A stretch of DNA of 64,000 bases, taken from contig NZ_JAKVLT010000001.1 of the NCBI RefSeq assembly GCF_022484225.1, positions 1,426,001 through 1,490,000 of the forward strand, given 5' to 3'. This stretch comes from Pseudoramibacter sp. (GTDB lineage Bacteria > Bacillota > Clostridia > Eubacteriales > Eubacteriaceae). The position numbers and the translations under genes were made by a program. Numbering within the stretch: position 1 is the first letter of the stretch; every line of letters begins with the position of its first letter. This document shows positions 25,011 to 33,115 of this stretch, piece by piece. The notes beneath the pieces were generated by a model. That model was not told the origin of the DNA and ran no database searches. It saw only the letters and a program-made list of their open reading frames with translations.

Positions 25011-26249
25011 ATGAGTCAACAAATTCGGAAAAAGAAAAGACAAGCTCAACGAAAAAGAATATTGATGCTATGTCTTATTTTTTTGACCATAATCATATTA
25101 GGACTGATTATTCACTACAGGTATACAGCAACGGGCTTATTAGAACAAAGTGAATATAAAGATGTCATATCCTCAGAAGTGTATTTTTTTAAGCATTCTG
25201 ATTATATTGAAATCAACAATTTCAGCGCCCAGGACCTTACCAGCAGCGAAGGCAGTAAAGTGAACGGTTACACGCCTTTAACAAAAAATAAAATGAGCAT
25301 TAGTTCAGATTATCTTAACGCTCAAATTTCGACGATTAATCAAATATTAAAAAATAAAGATTATCTTCACTATAATAGAATTGTCAGTCAAATCCAAAAC
25401 AATTTTAAAGGGCTGGACAAACTGACCAGTCAGCTTTCATCGAGCCAGGGAAAAAAGAAAACATACTTGGTTAATGCTTCGGCATATTTTGGCATGAGCC
25501 GAAAAGAACTGATTGCTAAACGTAAGGAACTTAAAAAAATAAAGCAAAAGAAACACCGCCAGATTATATTAAGTGATTTAGGAATGCAGTCGTCCGGATA
25601 TGTATATGGAACGGTTAATCCCATGGAAAAAGTTGTGACTGAAAATGTTCTGCCGTATATCGATAAAGACTTTCTGGAAAGCATTCAAAAAATTGACCAG
25701 CAGGACGAAAGCGCGTTGAAAATTGTAGACAACGATCATCTTTACGCAGCATTTACCGTTGATTCCGATACGACGATACAAAATGAAAGCAATGTTAAAA
25801 AATTAAAACAAAAAGTGATCGGAACCTCGAGCCGCAAAAAAGATGTGGCGTATTACAATAAATTGGTTAAACGCGTCGATTTGCTCTGGCAGTATCCGCA
25901 AATTTCGATTGTGAAGAACAATAAAAGCTATCCCTGCTACGTTGTCAATGTTTTTAAATCAGGCAGCAAAAAAATTGTTGTGGTGATGTTAAAAGACTAT
26001 ATATCTGTCTTTGCTAATGATAATATATTAAAAAGCGATATCAATATCCAAAGTTTTCAATGTTATCAGGTGCCTAAATCAGCGATTAAAACAGAAGGGA
26101 AAAAACAATACCTTACTTTGCTTCAGAAGGGATATTTCAGAAAGAAAGTGGCCGTTAAAGTTCGCTGCTACGATGGAAGAAAGGCAATCCTTTCTGTTGA
26201 AGACAATCCTGATTTGAGCGCAAACTCGATGTACTGCACATATCCGTGA
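25011..26249 (+). CDS. HlyD-like membrane-anchored protein upstream of yggS/sepF
   Basis: A 412-residue protein with a basic N-terminus (KKKRQAQRKR), one membrane helix (about residues 17-38) and a large extracytoplasmic part rich in Ser, Lys, Asn and Ile. The layout and its place just before yggS-sepF-ylmH match the 'HlyD family efflux adaptor-like' protein found at this locus in many Clostridia. A helical stretch near residues 100-175 (ISTINQILKN onward) could be the coiled-coil hairpin of such adaptors, with beta-rich barrel segments on both sides. No transporter partner is encoded here. Given the neighbours, a role in envelope or division is plausible but unproven. The start is ATG 25011, with GGGAG upstream. 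Confidence 0.6.
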   Translation: MSQQIRKKKRQAQRKRILMLCLIFLTIIILGLIIHYRYTATGLLEQSEYKDVISSEVYFFKHSDYIEINNFSAQDLTSSEGSKVNGYTPLTKNKMSISSDYLNAQISTINQILKNKDYLHYNRIVSQIQNNFKGLDKLTSQLSSSQGKKKTYLVNASAYFGMSRKELIAKRKELKKIKQKKHRQIILSDLGMQSSGYVYGTVNPMEKVVTENVLPYIDKDFLESIQKIDQQDESALKIVDNDHLYAAFTVDSDTTIQNESNVKKLKQKVIGTSSRKKDVAYYNKLVKRVDLLWQYPQISIVKNNKSYPCYVVNVFKSGSKKIVVVMLKDYISVFANDNILKSDINIQSFQCYQVPKSAIKTEGKKQYLTLLQKGYFRKKVAVKVRCYDGRKAILSVEDNPDLSANSMYCTYP

Positions 26250-26271
26250 TGAAATAGAAAGAGGGATAAAA

Positions 26272-26964
26272 ATGGAAATTATTTCAGAACTGACCGATCC
26301 GGATTATAAAGAAAAAATTCAGCGCAATATTGCAGCGATTAAAAAAGAACTGCCAGATTCTGTAACGTTGGTTGCCGTAACCAAAAAACATACGGTTGAT
26401 GAGACTCAGGCAGTGGTCGACGCCGGTGTTTATGATTTGGGCGAAAACCGAGAACAGGATTTAATGGCCAAAAAAGATAAAATCAAAGGGCCGGTTCGCT
26501 GGCACTTTATTGGCCATCTCCAAACCAATAAAGTTAAATATTTAATCGGACAGGTTTACCTTATTCATTCGATTTCTTCAATGAAATTAATCAATAAAGT
26601 AGAATCAGAATCCGCAAAGAAAGATACGGTTACAGATATTTTGCTGCAGTTTAACTTGGCTGGAGAAGATACGAAATCTGGATTTGCTGCAGATGATCTG
26701 GACGCCGCGGTTGCCAAGGTTGAAAGCTGCCCCCACGTTAGATTAAGAGGATTGATGTGCATTGGACCAATGACTGAAAATTCTCATAAAATCCATGAAA
26801 TATTTGCCCAATTAAAGAAAATGTATGATAAAATAAAAACAACGTATAATGGTGGGGATAATCATATCGATACCTTGTCTATGGGGATGACAAATGATTA
26901 TCCAATCGCTGTTGAAGAAGGTGCGACAATGATTCGAGTCGGCCGGAAAATATTTCAACGCTAA
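26272..26964 (+). CDS. yggS: YggS-family pyridoxal-phosphate homeostasis protein
   Basis: A 230-residue single-domain fold-type III pyridoxal-phosphate protein (YggS/YlmE/PROSC). The cofactor Lys is in LVAVTKKHT (about residue 37). WHFIGHLQTNKVKY, HSISSMKLI, RLRGLMCIGP and LSMGMTNDYPIAVEEGATMIRVG follow in the family order. The family keeps free PLP and amino-acid pools balanced and has no known enzymatic reaction. It lies 22 nt after the HlyD-like gene and 13 nt before sepF, the standard Firmicute order, so this is one operon. Confidence 0.93.
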   Translation: MEIISELTDPDYKEKIQRNIAAIKKELPDSVTLVAVTKKHTVDETQAVVDAGVYDLGENREQDLMAKKDKIKGPVRWHFIGHLQTNKVKYLIGQVYLIHSISSMKLINKVESESAKKDTVTDILLQFNLAGEDTKSGFAADDLDAAVAKVESCPHVRLRGLMCIGPMTENSHKIHEIFAQLKKMYDKIKTTYNGGDNHIDTLSMGMTNDYPIAVEEGATMIRVGRKIFQR

Positions 26965-26977
26965 GGAGTAACCTGAA

Positions 26978-27475
26978 ATGGCAAATGAAAAGTTTAAAGA
27001 TAAAGTCGTAAGAATGTTCACGGGCGATGATGATTATGATGATGAAGCTTATGAAGATGAAGGCTATGAAGATGATGCTGCAGTCGAAGAAACAGCAGAT
27101 CAGGATGTAGTTCCATCAGAAAGCAATAAAAAAACAGATTCATATGATGCGCCTCTCGCAGGCGGTGCGCAGGTTTTAGTGCTGAGTCCGGAATTTTTTA
27201 GCGACGCTCCAAGCATTGTTAATAAAATTAAAGAAAGTAAAACCGTTGTTGTCAACTTGAAGAATACAGAATATGAAGATGGCCGGAAGATATTTGACTT
27301 TTTAAATGGTGCAGTTTTTGCACTGGAAGGCACCATTAACCGTATCGCGGATAATGTCTTCATTTTAGCGCCAAAACAGGTTTCGGTGTCCACTGAAATG
27401 CAAAAAGATGAAAAAGACTTGTCAGCTAAACCGATGCTTGACTTTGACGGCGAACCGTCAGAAGATGTCAACTGA
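26978..27475 (+). CDS. sepF: Cell division protein SepF
   Basis: A 165-residue SepF. An N-terminal amphipathic membrane-binding helix (KFKDKVVRMFTG) is followed by an acidic, tyrosine-rich linker (residues about 14-60, many Asp/Glu). The globular SepF/DUF552 core (about 63-145) contains GAQVLVLSPEFFSDAP and VVVNLKNTEYEDGRKIFDFLNG. SepF binds the FtsZ C-terminus and tethers the Z-ring to the membrane. The start is ATG 26978 with AAGGAG upstream. A terminator directly after the stop separates it from ylmH. Confidence 0.95.
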   Translation: MANEKFKDKVVRMFTGDDDYDDEAYEDEGYEDDAAVEETADQDVVPSESNKKTDSYDAPLAGGAQVLVLSPEFFSDAPSIVNKIKESKTVVVNLKNTEYEDGRKIFDFLNGAVFALEGTINRIADNVFILAPKQVSVSTEMQKDEKDLSAKPMLDFDGEPSEDVN

Positions 27476-27496
27476 TATTTTGCAGGAAACGATAAG

Positions 27497-27524
27497 GGCC
27501 GCAAGTTTGACTTGCGGTCTTTTT
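27497..27524 (+). terminator. Intrinsic terminator between sepF and ylmH
   Basis: GGCCGCAAG and CTTGCGGTC pair around TTTGA, followed by TTTTT. The ylmH start lies 27 nt beyond, so ylmH expression must come from read-through or a promoter I do not see. Confidence 0.75.
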
Positions 27525-27550
27525 GTCTGTGTAAGGAGAATTTTAATCTA

Positions 27551-28303
27551 TTGAAAGAAAAAAAACAGGAAGTCATTTTATCGCGGTTGGAAGATGCCCT
27601 TTTTCGGGATGACCGGCTTTATTTTTTTGGATTTTACGACGAAATAATGCAAAGTAAAATCAGAACTTTTTTAGATAAAAAGCAGGCAGTTTATACAGCA
27701 AATGGAGGGTTTCCAGAAGCATCCCGCAAAATGTTCTGCCTTATTCCGAAGGATTGGGAGTCCTTCATCGATGCGAAAGCTGATTTGGAATGGCCTATGA
27801 TGGCAGTGCGCTTCGACAGATCTTTTAGTTTTAATCATCGTCATGTCCTGGGAACACTCATGGGACTGGGCATTGAGCATCAGTGCATAGGAGATATCAG
27901 CTTTGACGAGCAGGAATGCCAAGTTGTTTTTGATCAGAAAATCTTTCCGTTTTTAAAAAATGAATTTGTTTCAATACGGGGGCGCCAGATTAAGCCTTCA
28001 TATTTTGAATATCCGGATATTCGTCCCTTCCAGCAAAAAAAGAAACAAATGAACATTACGGTGAATTCGCCGCGCATTGACACGGTCATTGACAGAATTT
28101 GGGGATTGTCCCGGCAGAATGCCGAGACCGCGATCAGACAATCCCGAATTCGGGTGAATTATGCTGAAATAGATAAAAAGAATTATACGATAAAATCCGG
28201 AGATATTATTTCTTTTAAGGGAAAGGGAAAAGCTAAAATAGTGGCATTTATGGGCAAATCAAAGAAAGGCAAATATCAAATTCAGGTTGAAAAATATATA
28301 TGA
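27551..28303 (+). CDS. ylmH: YlmH-like S4 domain RNA-binding protein
   Basis: A 250-residue YlmH homologue with an N-terminal fold of about 170 residues (including GGFPEASRKMFCL and VRFDRSFSFNHRHVLGTLMGLGI). A C-terminal S4 RNA-binding domain follows (about residues 178-245, with SPRIDTVIDRIWGLSRQNAETAI and GDIISFKGKGKAKI). I place the start at TTG 27551 because AAGGAG lies at 27533-27538 and the frame further upstream runs through the terminator stem. YlmH lies in the division cluster of Gram-positives and is reported in B. subtilis to bind stalled 50S subunits in ribosome-associated quality control. Its stop overlaps the next gene by 4 nt. Confidence 0.88.
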   Translation: MKEKKQEVILSRLEDALFRDDRLYFFGFYDEIMQSKIRTFLDKKQAVYTANGGFPEASRKMFCLIPKDWESFIDAKADLEWPMMAVRFDRSFSFNHRHVLGTLMGLGIEHQCIGDISFDEQECQVVFDQKIFPFLKNEFVSIRGRQIKPSYFEYPDIRPFQQKKKQMNITVNSPRIDTVIDRIWGLSRQNAETAIRQSRIRVNYAEIDKKNYTIKSGDIISFKGKGKAKIVAFMGKSKKGKYQIQVEKYI

Positions 28304-29250
28304 TCGATGAAAATCCAAAAAAAATAAAAGAAGCGTATCAGGTTTGCGTTCAGCAGGAAGAAAATCAACTGCGTTTAGATAAATTTTGCGCCCTGCATCT
28401 GACACAGTTCTCACGGTCTTACATAAAAGAATTGATTAAAAATCATTTTGTTCAAGTTAACGGAGAAAATAAAAAAGCGGCTTTTTTATTATCAGAAGGG
28501 GACAAGGTTGAAATTACCGTTCCGGAAGCTGAGGATTCTCATATTAAGGCAGAAGAGATCCCGCTTGACATTGTTTACGAAGACGAGGATTTATTAGTCG
28601 TTGATAAACCGTCTGGCATGGTTGTGCATCCGGCGCCGGGCACTCCGTCAGGAACATTGGTGAATGCGCTTCTGGCCCATACTGATCATTTATCTGATAT
28701 CAATGGGGTAAAAAGGCCGGGCATCGTTCACCGGATTGACAAGGATACATCAGGCCTTCTGGTGGTGGCCAAAACAAATCATGCGCACCGGTTTCTGGCA
28801 GAACAACTGGCAGAGCACAGCATGATTCGGCAATATCACGGACTGGTCTGCGGCAATATCTCCGAAAGTTCCGGCACTGTCGACATGCCGCTGGGCAGAC
28901 ATCCCAAAGAACGAATAAAAATGGCAGTTGTGGAAAACGGCAAGCGGGCTGTGACACATTTTAATGTTATTCAACGTTTTGGCGCTTATACGGAGTTGAT
29001 CTTTCACTTAGAAACGGGCCGGACGCACCAAATTCGCGTGCACATGCAGGCGATCGGCCACCCGCTGGCTGGTGATCCGCTTTACAGCAGGCACCAGCAT
29101 CTTCCTTTTAAGACGGATGGCCAGATGCTGCATGCCGAGAAGTTAGGCTTTATTCATCCGACGACACACAAGAAGATGGTTTTTACGTCGCCGCTGCCTG
29201 AACTTTTCAGGGATGCGCTGTCGTACTGTGATCAGCACAGGACAATTTAA
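28300..29250 (+). CDS. RluA/RluD-family 23S rRNA pseudouridine synthase
   Basis: A 316-residue pseudouridine synthase. The N-terminal S4 domain (about residues 20-75, RLDKFCALHL onward) precedes the catalytic domain with the signature PGIVHRIDKDTSGLLVVAKT, which contains the catalytic Asp (about residue 147). The family's GRTHQIRVHMQAIGHPLAGDPLY follows. It is most like RluD/YlyB enzymes, which modify 23S rRNA; the exact target uridines cannot be set by sequence alone. The ATGA overlap with ylmH indicates translational coupling. It is convergent with rqcH, whose stop is only 4 nt away, with no terminator between. Confidence 0.92.
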   Translation: MIDENPKKIKEAYQVCVQQEENQLRLDKFCALHLTQFSRSYIKELIKNHFVQVNGENKKAAFLLSEGDKVEITVPEAEDSHIKAEEIPLDIVYEDEDLLVVDKPSGMVVHPAPGTPSGTLVNALLAHTDHLSDINGVKRPGIVHRIDKDTSGLLVVAKTNHAHRFLAEQLAEHSMIRQYHGLVCGNISESSGTVDMPLGRHPKERIKMAVVENGKRAVTHFNVIQRFGAYTELIFHLETGRTHQIRVHMQAIGHPLAGDPLYSRHQHLPFKTDGQMLHAEKLGFIHPTTHKKMVFTSPLPELFRDALSYCDQHRTI

Positions 29251-29254
29251 GGAG

Positions 29255-31036
29255 TCAGTTTGAAATTTTTTTGATTTGATCGACCAACTCTTGTTTTGGC
29301 GTAACGAACATGGTGTTCTGATTGGTGAAAACGACCATGCCCGGTTTTGCGTTTTTGGGTTTGTGGACGTATTTATAGTCGACATAATCGACGGGCACAT
29401 TTGAAGACGTTCTGGCTTTTGAATAGTAAGCGGCCAGTTGTCCGGCCTCGAGCAGCGTTTTTTCTGTGATGAACCGGCCGTTAGCGATGACCAGAACGTG
29501 TGAACCAGGGGAATCTTTAACGTGAAGCCAGCAGTCTTCGGGATCACCTAATTTTGTCGAAATTTCGTCATTTTGGAAATTGTTCTTTCCCACAAGAATG
29601 TCGAACCCTTCAGATGAAAGAAAGTGCATGGGATGGGAAGCTTTGGGCTTTTTGTCTTTGGCACTTTTTTTTGTGTGCTTTACCAGATCAGAATGCCGTA
29701 CTTCGTAGCGGATTTCATCCAATTCTTCATTTTCGGTACATTGTTCGAGCGCATTTAATAATGTACCCAGATAATACACAGTTTCTTCGGTTTTATGAAT
29801 TTGATCGGTCAGCTGTGTCTGAGCACGCTTCGCTTTGTTGTATTTTTTATAATAACGCTGGGCATTTTGTGCAGGATCCTGGTTGACCTTTAGAGGAATA
29901 TGCAGAAGGGGGGCGTCCGGATCGTAAAAATTTTCAAGATCGACACCATCCATGCCTTTTTGGATGCGGTAGATATTTGCCGTTATGAGATCGCCATAGA
30001 GTTTATTTTTTTCTGCCTTTTGGGATTTTTTGAAATCACGATGCAGATTATCTAATTTTTTTGTGTCTTTTTTGTACAGAGTATTGAGCTGATGCCTTAA
30101 ATTTGCAGAATTTGCATTAAATCTCAGCCTTTTGTCCCGCAAATAATAAAAGGATTCCAGCATATGTGAGACAGAATCAACAGAACGCTGCTCTAAATCT
30201 TTTAAAAAGTGCAGCGGAATGGTCGAAAAGTTTTGAATATGCCGGTGAAAATAATATAGTGTGGGGTTGCAGCTGTTTTTTATTTCATTTTGGATTTCAA
30301 AAAAGCTGCTGCTTAAATACCCTTTTTCTTTTACGGTTAAATCTGCCAGAGAACTTTCGCTGTCAATGCCTGCCCTGAAACAAAACTCCCGTGCTAAATC
30401 AGGAGAAATGCCAAGAAATCCGTTTACAAAAACAGAAGCTATTTTTTGATTGGGCTGTTGGGACAGCCAATGATCAAATTCAGATGGATCGTGAACTTCA
30501 AAGAAATCAGTTCTCCCTTTTTCAGGCGGAAGTTTGTAGTGAAGGCCGGGGAGAATATGACGATACCGGCTGGAAGAGGGGCCGATTCGTTTGAGGGCGT
30601 CAATAATGACGGGGCCATTTTGGGGATTGCTGTCATCTTCAACCGTAAGAATAAGATTCGCATTGCGGCCGGTAATTTCTGCAATGAGAGATTTAGTTGT
30701 AGGGTCGCCAAAATCATTTCGCCCGAGAATATCGATGACGATGATGCGGTCTGAATGGACCTGTCGGATATCTGTTATGGTCGTATTGATGAGGTGCTTG
30801 CGCAAAACCATGCAGAAAGTTGAAGGCTGCGGAGGATTTTTTTTCTTTTTTTCAGTGAGATGAACTCTGGGCTGATTTGCGTTCGCAGATATTAACAAGG
30901 TCGCATTGGCAGGGCCTGCCAAGACAAGATGCACCTCGTCATTTTCAGGCTGATAGATTTTTCTGATTTTAGTGCCCTTAAGTTTCGATTGAAGTTCTTT
31001 TATGAGATGATAAGTAATGATGCCGTCAAAAGCCAA
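29255..31036 (-). CDS. rqcH: Ribosome quality control protein RqcH (NFACT/Rqc2 family)
   Basis: A 593-residue NFACT protein. The N-terminal NFACT-N domain starts AFDGIITYHLIKEL and contains the IYQPENDEVHLVL and NANLILT stretches. A long coiled coil follows (about residues 270-430), then the C-terminal NFACT-R domain (about 475-560, with GFDILVGKNNFQNDEIS and DCWLHVKDSPGSHVLV). RqcH binds obstructed 50S subunits and recruits tRNA-Ala to add alanine tails. The start is TTG 31036, 7 nt after AAAGGAGG; this yields the usual MAFDG N-terminus. Older names call it a fibronectin-binding protein. The ylmH gene in the facing operon belongs to the same process. Confidence 0.93.
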   Translation of the reverse strand: MAFDGIITYHLIKELQSKLKGTKIRKIYQPENDEVHLVLAGPANATLLISANANQPRVHLTEKKKKNPPQPSTFCMVLRKHLINTTITDIRQVHSDRIIVIDILGRNDFGDPTTKSLIAEITGRNANLILTVEDDSNPQNGPVIIDALKRIGPSSSRYRHILPGLHYKLPPEKGRTDFFEVHDPSEFDHWLSQQPNQKIASVFVNGFLGISPDLAREFCFRAGIDSESSLADLTVKEKGYLSSSFFEIQNEIKNSCNPTLYYFHRHIQNFSTIPLHFLKDLEQRSVDSVSHMLESFYYLRDKRLRFNANSANLRHQLNTLYKKDTKKLDNLHRDFKKSQKAEKNKLYGDLITANIYRIQKGMDGVDLENFYDPDAPLLHIPLKVNQDPAQNAQRYYKKYNKAKRAQTQLTDQIHKTEETVYYLGTLLNALEQCTENEELDEIRYEVRHSDLVKHTKKSAKDKKPKASHPMHFLSSEGFDILVGKNNFQNDEISTKLGDPEDCWLHVKDSPGSHVLVIANGRFITEKTLLEAGQLAAYYSKARTSSNVPVDYVDYKYVHKPKNAKPGMVVFTNQNTMFVTPKQELVDQIKKISN

Positions 31037-31130
31037 ATGATACCTCCTTTGATGCATTCAAAATAACGAGACTAATATTTTTCTAATATAATCTAAATTT
31101 CTGACAAAATCAATAAATAGAGGCGCGGTC

Positions 31131-31159
31131 TTGTAATTTTAGGGTGAAATAGGTATGAT
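31131..31159 (+). promoter_or_regulatory. Promoter of the yicC-gmk operon
   Basis: TTGTAA (31131-31136), 17-base spacer, TATGAT (31154-31159), about 30 nt before the yicC start. Confidence 0.6.
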
Positions 31160-31189
31160 AAACAAAGAAATCATTCGGAGGAAACAATC

Positions 31190-32071
31190 ATGAAAAGTAT
31201 GACAGGATTCGGGCGTGCAGATGAGCAGAGTCAGGAATGGCGCATCTCAGTAGAAATCAAAACCGTCAACCATCGTTATCGCGACGATACTCTTCATATG
31301 CCTTCGATATTAAATGCCCTTGAATTAAAAATTAAAAAAGAGATTGAATTGTATATCTCAAGGGGAAGAGTGGATGTTTATATTCAATTTTTAAAACTGG
31401 GCAGCGATCAAAAAGAAATTGAATTGAATGCGGATTTGGCGCAGGCCTATATTCATGTTCTCAATCAATTAAAAACCCTTGATCCAATGATGGGCAACGA
31501 AATCGGAGTCGGTTTGGTGGCACAATTCCCAGACGTCGTTCAGGTGAGCGAAAAAAAGCAGGATGATGCCCTGAACTGGGAAAGATTAAAACCAGTTTTG
31601 GACCGTGCCCTTGAACGCGTCGTAGAGAGCAGAGTACAAGATGCCAGGGCGATGAGCCAGGATATGTCCCAGCGTATTGAAAAAATAAAAGATATGATGG
31701 CAGGAATTTCCCAGCGTGCGCCGGAAATGCTTAAACAGTACCGCCAGACCATCTATCAGCGCGTCTCTGAATTTGTAAAGGACTCCGCCATTGACGAAGG
31801 CAGAATCCTGACTGAGATTGCAGTTATGGCAGATCGCTTAGACATTACAGAAGAGATCACCCGAATGCGAAATCACCTTGAAAGATTAAGCGCCTTTTTT
31901 GGAGAAAATGAAGAACCCATAGGCCGTAAATGTGATTTTTTAATTCAGGAGATGAATCGCGAAATCAATACCATTGGGTCAAAGTCATCTGACCTCGAAA
32001 TTCAGAATCTTGTTGTAGATGTAAAAGCAGAGATCGAAAAGATCAGAGAACAAATTCAAAATATTGAATAA
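31190..32071 (+). CDS. yicC: YicC-family endoribonuclease
   Basis: A 293-residue YicC/YloC protein starting with the hallmark MKSMTGFGRA and VEIKTVNHRYRD. The C-terminal DUF1732 part has EGRILTEIAVMADRLDITEEI and CDFLIQEMNREINTIGSKS. YicC-family proteins are reported as RNA-cutting enzymes. The gene starts the conserved yicC-gmk-rpoZ-priA order; the remA/DUF370 gene often found between yicC and gmk in Firmicutes is missing here. RBS CGGAGGAAA lies 8 nt before the ATG. Confidence 0.9.
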   Translation: MKSMTGFGRADEQSQEWRISVEIKTVNHRYRDDTLHMPSILNALELKIKKEIELYISRGRVDVYIQFLKLGSDQKEIELNADLAQAYIHVLNQLKTLDPMMGNEIGVGLVAQFPDVVQVSEKKQDDALNWERLKPVLDRALERVVESRVQDARAMSQDMSQRIEKIKDMMAGISQRAPEMLKQYRQTIYQRVSEFVKDSAIDEGRILTEIAVMADRLDITEEITRMRNHLERLSAFFGENEEPIGRKCDFLIQEMNREINTIGSKSSDLEIQNLVVDVKAEIEKIREQIQNIE

Positions 32072-32100
32072 TAAAAATAATAGATAGAAGAAGGTAAAAA

Positions 32101-32709
32101 TTGAAACAAAAACGTGGTCAATTGATTATACTGTCCGGACCTTCCGGAGCCGGGAAAGGGACAATTTGTGAAGCGGCATTAAAGGCCATTCCTAATTTAA
32201 AGATTTCTACTTCCGCAACCACACGGAAGCCCAGAGGCACTGAAAAAAACGGCGTAGAGTATTTCTTTTTATCTGAAGCAGCTTTCAAAAAGAAGATTGA
32301 AAACGGGGAATTCCTCGAATACGCTAAAGTGCACGATCATTATTACGGGACACCCAAGGCCCATATTGTTCAGATGCTCGATAAAGGCATCGATGTCATT
32401 TTGGAAATTGACGTCCAGGGCGCTGCACAAATTAAAGAAAAAATGGGATATGGCATTACTATTTTTATTGCGCCGCCATCTCTTCAAGAATTGCAGGAAA
32501 GACTGGTGGACCGGAAGACAGACAGTGCCGAACAGATCACCCTGCGTATGAAAAATGCGCAGACAGAATTAAAGCAAGCTCAAAATTACGATTATATTAT
32601 TGTCAATCGTACTGTCGATCAGGCGGTTGATGATTTAACGGCTATTCTTCGCGCAGAAAAATGCCGAAGTTTGAATAATTTAGAAATCATCCAAGAAATG
32701 TTGATGTAA
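32101..32709 (+). CDS. gmk: Guanylate kinase
   Basis: A 202-residue GMP kinase (ATP + GMP to ADP + GDP). The P-loop GPSGAGKGTI is at residues about 13-22. ATTRKPRGTEKNGVEYFF (GMP-binding), GNGEFLEYA-type segment (here ENGEFLEYAKVHDHYYGT) and ILEIDVQGAAQIK follow. Length is normal. It uses a TTG start with AGAAGG upstream and sits 29 nt after yicC. A second promoter for rpoZ overlaps its stop. Confidence 0.95.
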   Translation: MKQKRGQLIILSGPSGAGKGTICEAALKAIPNLKISTSATTRKPRGTEKNGVEYFFLSEAAFKKKIENGEFLEYAKVHDHYYGTPKAHIVQMLDKGIDVILEIDVQGAAQIKEKMGYGITIFIAPPSLQELQERLVDRKTDSAEQITLRMKNAQTELKQAQNYDYIIVNRTVDQAVDDLTAILRAEKCRSLNNLEIIQEMLM

Positions 32710-32730
32710 AAGTTCAATAAGGGTTATAAT
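32701..32730 (+). promoter_or_regulatory. Promoter ahead of rpoZ
   Basis: TTGATG (32701-32706), 18-base spacer, TATAAT (32725-32730). It overlaps the gmk stop and could drive rpoZ-priA-def-fmt. Confidence 0.5.
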
Positions 32731-32764
32731 ATAGAGTATTCTTAATAGAGAAGGAGCCGATGAT

Positions 32765-33115
32765 ATGAGTTGGAAAACATATTATGGAGAAAATGGAAGC
32801 GGTCTTCGCTATCCGCCGATTAATTTAATGATTTCTAAGGCTGATAATAAATACGAATTATGTGTTGCAACTTCTAAGAGAGCCCGTCAGTTAATCGATG
32901 GCGCGGAACCGTTGGTGCGGATCAACATTGACAATCCCATTTCGACAGCGACTGAAGAAATCGCTGAAGACGAAGTGAAGATCATTGGGCTGAATGCGCA
33001 GAAAGCGCAGCAGGAAAAAACGCAGTCAGACGATGATAAGTTTGCAGCAGCGCAAAAAAACGAAGGCTTTTCTTTGGAAGATTTAGCCAATGGCGATGAT
33101 ATTATTCTCGAATAG
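32765..33115 (+). CDS. rpoZ: RNA polymerase omega subunit
   Basis: A 116-residue omega subunit. The core (residues about 15-85) has PPINLMISKADNKYELCVATSKRARQL followed by ISTATEEIAEDEVKI, the two conserved patches of RpoZ that bind the beta' C-terminus and help assemble RNA polymerase. The last 30 residues are an acidic, Gln/Lys-rich tail. It is in the standard place after gmk; the stop codon overlaps the priA GTG start by one base. Confidence 0.92.
   Translation: MSWKTYYGENGSGLRYPPINLMISKADNKYELCVATSKRARQLIDGAEPLVRINIDNPISTATEEIAEDEVKIIGLNAQKAQQEKTQSDDDKFAAAQKNEGFSLEDLANGDDIILE

Noticed and set aside
27512..27550. Upstream ylmH start
   Set aside because: It would start inside the sepF terminator stem; TTG 27551 has a good Shine-Dalgarno site.
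30166..30863. Several plus-strand ORFs inside rqcH
   Set aside because: They overlap a highly conserved gene on the other strand, overlap each other and lack start signals.
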